A DNA stretch of 25,950 nucleotides from Dactylosporangium aurantiacum. GTDB taxonomy: Bacteria; Actinomycetota; Actinomycetes; Mycobacteriales; Micromonosporaceae. The stretch's first letter is position 1. Each line of letters begins with the position of its first letter. Under the pieces are notes generated by a model, which ran no database searches, was not told where the DNA came from, and was given only the letters and a program-made list of their open reading frames with translations. Positions 22,785 to 25,950 of this stretch are shown piece after piece. The DNA lies in NCBI RefSeq assembly GCF_000716715.1, contig NZ_JNYJ01000077.1, forward strand, positions 1 through 25,950. The letters run 5' to 3'. Position numbers and translations under genes: made by a program.

Positions 22785-22955
22785 TCAGCTGGGGTACCGG
22801 ATGTGCACCAACGGGAGTCGGACGCGCACATCGGGTGCGAGCGGACCGGCGGCGGTCAGGTCGGGCATTGCCAGGACGCGGCCGAGGTTCGCGGCGGCGC
22901 GTGGGTGACGGTCCCGGTACCGCTCAAGCAGGTCATGGCTCTCCCCGGCGGACAT
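22785..22955 (-). CDS. Small hypothetical protein or gene tail
   Basis: 56 residues from ATG at 22953-22955 (frame open to 23003). The reading SHDLLERYRDRHPRAAANLG, then RVLAMPDLTAAGPLAPDVRV and LPLVHIRYPS has mostly G or C at third positions and looks like real coding sequence, probably the end of a longer protein. No ribosome binding site is evident. I do not recognise the family. Confidence 0.35.
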   Translation of the reverse strand: MSAGESHDLLERYRDRHPRAAANLGRVLAMPDLTAAGPLAPDVRVRLPLVHIRYPS

Positions 22956-23012
22956 GATCTCAGCACGGCCCGGCCGGGACCTACGGGAGATGCCGGCCTC
23001 CAACGGATTCGG

Positions 23013-23252
23013 TCACCACCAGTTGGGATAACCCTTCACCGCCTCACCGGCAGTGACCACATCGGGCCTCCCACGGCTCCCCCGGAACCAGCGACTCCGG
23101 CGGAAAGCACCGAGCGCCAGACCGGCCAGCGGCAGCGGGAGCGGGAGCGGCGAGATGTCCCAGTCGGCGACCCAGATCCCGACCAGGAGCACCAACCATG
23201 CCATCAGCACGGCCGTCACCAGCGCGAAACACATCGCCAACGGCCATCTCAC
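23013..23252 (-). CDS. Small hypothetical membrane protein
   Basis: 79 residues from GTG at 23250-23252. The first 50 residues are hydrophobic: MCFALVTAVLMAWLVLLVGI forms one helix, and SPLPLPLPLAGLALGAF a second, Pro-rich one; a basic patch (RRSRWFRGSRGR) follows, so the C-terminus is probably cytoplasmic. It lies 71 bases downstream of the ABC permease stop, on the same strand, and might be co-transcribed. No family recognised; start uncertain. Confidence 0.45.
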   Translation of the reverse strand: MRWPLAMCFALVTAVLMAWLVLLVGIWVADWDISPLPLPLPLAGLALGAFRRSRWFRGSRGRPDVVTAGEAVKGYPNWW

Positions 23253-23322
23253 CAGACTCGCCGTACGACCACGGCACCCCTGCCGGCGGAGTCCTGCGAT
23301 CGATGTCCGTGAACCGTCCGGT

Positions 23323-24744
23323 CTACCTGAGCCTGCGGGCGGCCCGGCGGGTGAGCGGAATCAACCAGACTGCGACGCAGGCCATGCCGGCGAGCAGATA
23401 CACCGCATCGATGCCTGACCAGCTCCGCACGATCCACCACGTCGGCAGCGGCGCGAGCGGCCAGCCGGCTGGTCCGGTGAGCCACCATGCCGCGACCGGC
23501 AGGTAGACGGGCAGTGCCAGGGCCTTGTCGGCGGCGGCGCCCTGCACGCGGTTGCGGGCGACGGCGAGCGTCGCGACGGTCGTCAGCGGGCCGAGCGGCA
23601 CGGCGAGCAGCAGTGCGCCGGTCGCCGCCGTGGGGACGAGTCCGGAGAGCGGTGCCGCGACCGCGAGGCCGGTGGCGCTGAGCACGGTGACGGCCGTGAG
23701 CCGGTACGCGAGGTAGCGGTGCACGCCGAGCGGTGAGGTCCGCACGACGGCAAGCGTGCCGTCCTCGAGGTCGTCCAGCACGATCAGGGCACCTGTCATG
23801 CCGAACGAGACCGGCATGTGCACGGCGACGGCGAGGATCACCAAGGGTGTTTCGTACGGGGTCAGGTCCACGCCGCGGGTGTGGCGCAGCCATTCGGCCA
23901 GCGGCGGGTAGCCCAGGCGCAGCGCGAGGGCGAGTAGCAGCGGGCTGAGCGCGACCGCGGCCAGCATCGTGTCGCGGGTGATGTTGCGCAGGTCCGCGCG
24001 CGGGAACACCAGCCAGCGCGGCCGACTTGGCAACGCCCGGACGTGCGCGGTGGGCCTGCCGAACGTCGCTGTCTGGCCGGTGCGCAACCGCCGGGTCGCG
24101 TAGATCGCTGCGGCTGCCGCCCAGAGCGTGAGGTAGCCGAGCACCGCTCCGGCCGGGAACTGGATGTCGCCGCGGAGCAGTCCGAGTGCCCCGGTGGTGG
24201 GCATGGCGTACCACAGCGGACCGGTCAGCAGCCCGATGGACACCGCCAGCGGCACTGCGAACAGTGGCACCATCGGGCCGGTTAGGGAAACCATGAAGCC
24301 GGTGAACTCGTCCTTGTAGGCGGCGATGCCGGCGGCAACGGCGAGCAGCAGCACACACGCAAGCACCGCCGCTGGCAGTGCCGTGCCGAGCTGGTCGGCA
24401 CGGCGGCCGGCGATCAGGACCGGTACCGCGCTCATGGCGGTGAGTACGCCGAGCGGGGGCAGCCGGGCGGTGGTCCGCTCCCAAGGCCGTGCGGGGGTGA
24501 CTCCGAGCGCGGCGGCAGCGCCGGTGGTCCGTTCGGTGATCATCATGGCGCCGACCAACAGCGTGCCGACCGTCATGACCTCCAGGAACAGCAGGTACGG
24601 CGAGGCGACCCGCGCGGCCCCCGCCGGGAGCAGTCCCAGCAGGACCGACCAGGCGGCGGCGAGCCCGAGGACCGCGGCCGGGACGCCCTGGTGCCACTGC
24701 AGCCGCAGTTCGAGGGCGAGCAGCGCGCGCAGCCGCCCGGTCAT
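23323..24744 (-). CDS. ABC-2 type permease, second exporter
   Basis: Membrane subunit, 473 residues, about 12 hydrophobic segments. The N-terminal part (LRALLALELRLQWHQGVPAA) and the EVMTVGTLLVGAMMITERTT segment are like exporter permeases; a second half begins near 250 with FPRADLRNITRDTML, giving a two-halves layout, each half starting with a soluble amphipathic helix. LDDLEDGTLAVVRTSPL is the typical segment between helices. The ATG overlaps the stop of the ATPase gene by 4 bases (24741-24744). The partner ATPase gives the role; the substrate is unknown. Confidence 0.9.
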   Translation of the reverse strand: MTGRLRALLALELRLQWHQGVPAAVLGLAAAWSVLLGLLPAGAARVASPYLLFLEVMTVGTLLVGAMMITERTTGAAAALGVTPARPWERTTARLPPLGVLTAMSAVPVLIAGRRADQLGTALPAAVLACVLLLAVAAGIAAYKDEFTGFMVSLTGPMVPLFAVPLAVSIGLLTGPLWYAMPTTGALGLLRGDIQFPAGAVLGYLTLWAAAAAIYATRRLRTGQTATFGRPTAHVRALPSRPRWLVFPRADLRNITRDTMLAAVALSPLLLALALRLGYPPLAEWLRHTRGVDLTPYETPLVILAVAVHMPVSFGMTGALIVLDDLEDGTLAVVRTSPLGVHRYLAYRLTAVTVLSATGLAVAAPLSGLVPTAATGALLLAVPLGPLTTVATLAVARNRVQGAAADKALALPVYLPVAAWWLTGPAGWPLAPLPTWWIVRSWSGIDAVYLLAGMACVAVWLIPLTRRAARRLR

Positions 24745-25610
24745 GGGGTCGTCCCGGCCGGCGTGTGGTTGGTGACGGCGATGAAGACGTCGGCGAGGGC
24801 CGCCTCGCGGGTGTGGACGGTCTGCACCCGGCCGGTGGCGAGCAGCGCCAGCAGGCCGGGGTCGTCGGGGGCCGGGAACTCAGCGTGGCGCAGCGTCCCG
24901 GCCTCGTCGAACTCCACGGCGACCGAGGGATGCCCGTAGGCGAGCCGCAGGTTGCGTGGAGTGTCGACGGCCACGATGGCGCCGTCGCGCATGAACGCGA
25001 CCCGGCTGCACAGTTCCTCGACGGCCGGCATGTCGTGGGTGGTGAGGAAGATCGTGCGGCCCGCGTCGGCCTGTGCGCGGATCACCGCCCGGACGTCGGC
25101 GGCGTTGACCGGGTCGAGCCCGGACGTCGGCTCGTCGAGGAACAGTACGTCCGGCCGGTGCAGCATCGCCCGGGCCAGGTTGAGCCGCATCTTCATGCCC
25201 TTGGAGAACGTTGCGGCCCGCTGGTCGGCGGCGCCGGCCAGACCGACCGCGGCGAGAGCCTCCTCCGGCCGGTCGACCGGTCCGCGGTACAGGGCAGCGA
25301 ACGCGGCCAGGTTCTCCCGCGCGGTGAGCTTCGGGTAGTACGCGGGCAGTTCGAATCCCACGCCGATCCGCTCGTACAGCGCCCGTCCCCAGCCGGCGAC
25401 GGGCCGGCCGAGGACCTCGACACCGCCGGCGAATCGGTGGTGCTGTCCGGTGAGTACCCGCTGGGTGGTGGACTTGCCGGCACCGTTCGGCCCGAGCAGG
25501 CCGAACACCTCGCCGGCGGTGACGGCCAGGTCGATGCCGGCCACCGCGTCGCGGGCGGCGCCCGGGTACCGCACCCGGAGTCCGTCGACCCGGATCACTT
25601 CTTTTTGCAT
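24741..25610 (-). CDS. ABC transporter ATP-binding protein, second exporter
   Basis: 289 residues from ATG at 25608-25610; a GTG one codon earlier (25611-25613) is also possible. Walker A GPNGAGKST is at 40-48, signature FSKGMKMRLNLARAM, Walker B VLFLDEPTSGLDPVNAADV and switch His in FLTTHDMPAVEEL. The C-terminal 80 residues are the short regulatory domain usual in two-component exporters. It is divergent from a TetR gene; the start codon lies inside a palindrome that is probably the operator, so expression is probably repressed by that TetR protein. Confidence 0.95.
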   Translation of the reverse strand: MQKEVIRVDGLRVRYPGAARDAVAGIDLAVTAGEVFGLLGPNGAGKSTTQRVLTGQHHRFAGGVEVLGRPVAGWGRALYERIGVGFELPAYYPKLTARENLAAFAALYRGPVDRPEEALAAVGLAGAADQRAATFSKGMKMRLNLARAMLHRPDVLFLDEPTSGLDPVNAADVRAVIRAQADAGRTIFLTTHDMPAVEELCSRVAFMRDGAIVAVDTPRNLRLAYGHPSVAVEFDEAGTLRHAEFPAPDDPGLLALLATGRVQTVHTREAALADVFIAVTNHTPAGTTP

Positions 25611-25638
25611 CACGATGCAAAATTACATCGCCGTGTAA
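25603..25638. promoter_or_regulatory. Two adjacent palindromes in the divergent TetR/ABC promoter
   Basis: TTTTGCATC (25603-25611) and GATGCAAAA (25614-25622) form a perfect 9-bp inverted repeat across AC; it covers the ATPase start codon. TTACA (25623-25627) and TGTAA (25634-25638) form a second one with 6 bases between. TAAGAT (25636-25641), a possible -10 box for the TetR gene, ends 6 bases before its ATG. Confidence 0.65.
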
Positions 25639-25647
25639 GATAAATCT

Positions 25648-25950
25648 ATGGGGTTGCGGGAGCAGAAGAAGCAGCACACCCGGACCGCACTGGTCGCCGC
25701 CGCGGAACGCCTGTTCGCCGATAAGGGCTACGACAAGACCACCGTCGCCGACATCGCCGCCGCCGCGGGAGTGTCGACCCGCACCTTCTTCTCCTACTTC
25801 CGCGCCAAGGAAGACGTGCTGTTCGCCGGCGCCGACCAGCGGTTGCGGGCGATGACCGAAGCGTTCGGCACCGTCCAGGCCGACAACCCGCTGACCGCCG
25901 TGCACCGCATCCTGGAACAGATCCTCGCGGCATCGGACGACCTCGCCGGC
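25648..25950 (+). CDS. TetR family regulator (runs off the window)
   Basis: The first 101 residues, from ATG at 25648, are present; the rest lies outside the window. The HTH is complete: HTRTALVAAAERLFADKGYD, TTVADIAAAAGVSTRTFFSY, then FRAKEDVLF. The sequence after residue 60 is the start of the ligand domain. It is divergent from the ABC ATPase (37 bases between the starts), and palindromes between them fit autoregulation. The transcript may be leaderless. Confidence 0.93.
   Translation, partial: MGLREQKKQHTRTALVAAAERLFADKGYDKTTVADIAAAAGVSTRTFFSYFRAKEDVLFAGADQRLRAMTEAFGTVQADNPLTAVHRILEQILAASDDLAG

Noticed and set aside
1..25950. CRISPR arrays, tRNA or rRNA genes, transposases or integrases
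   Set aside because: No regularly spaced repeats, tRNA-like cloverleaf, rRNA sequence or recognisable mobile-element protein was seen on either strand.

Overview
The window is very GC-rich and looks like chromosomal DNA of an actinobacterium. The clearest marker is an Lsr2-type nucleoid protein, a family known from Actinobacteria. DUF3040 and DUF202 membrane proteins, PRC-barrel proteins, a SigB/SigF-like sigma factor, several GTG starts and 4-bp start/stop overlaps fit the same picture. The family or genus cannot be told from the sequence alone.

Layout. (1) Bases 1-2600: an lsr2 gene on the minus strand, about 1 kb without a recognisable gene, then an ArsR-type regulator broken by a one-base frameshift. 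(2) Bases 2613-11449, minus strand: a tightly coupled partial complex I cluster in the order nuoA, a NuoB/NuoD-like fusion gene, nuoH, nuoJ, nuoK, nuoL, nuoM, nuoN. It is preceded by a truncated thiamine-diphosphate enzyme that stays in frame with nuoA. There is no nuoC, E, F, G or I. The B/D-like protein lacks the N2 cluster cysteines and the quinone-site histidines, and NuoH lacks its usual quinone-site loops. What remains is mainly the ion-translocating membrane arm. (3) Bases 11500-17950: a MarR regulator, a PRC-barrel protein and a DUF3040 protein converging on a strong hairpin, a sigma factor with an abnormally long C-terminus, a glycoside hydrolase family 15 remnant, a CBS-domain ClC chloride transporter and a DUF202 protein. 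(4) Bases 18101-21370: a TetR regulator with an array of operator half-sites, driving an ABC-2 exporter (ATPase plus double-length permease) that ends at a hairpin pair. (5) Bases 21400-23320: a graveyard holding a response-regulator N-terminus, a MarR N-terminus, a 103-residue copy of the nuoN 3' end, a zinc-ribbon tail and two small ORFs. (6) Bases 23323-25950: a second ABC-2 exporter (permease plus ATPase) divergent from another TetR gene that runs off the window; palindromes lie between them.

How it fits together. The nuo-like genes overlap by 4-10 bp or lie 1-3 bp apart, so they are probably made as one unit. My inference is an ion-pumping or antiporter complex that has lost its electron-transfer wiring or has been joined to another input. 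The second nuoN end beside a second MarR start shows that parts of this locus were once duplicated and then decayed. Short AT-rich motifs related to ATAGTTGCAT sit near both MarR genes, the DUF3040 gene and the ClC gene, which may place them under common control.
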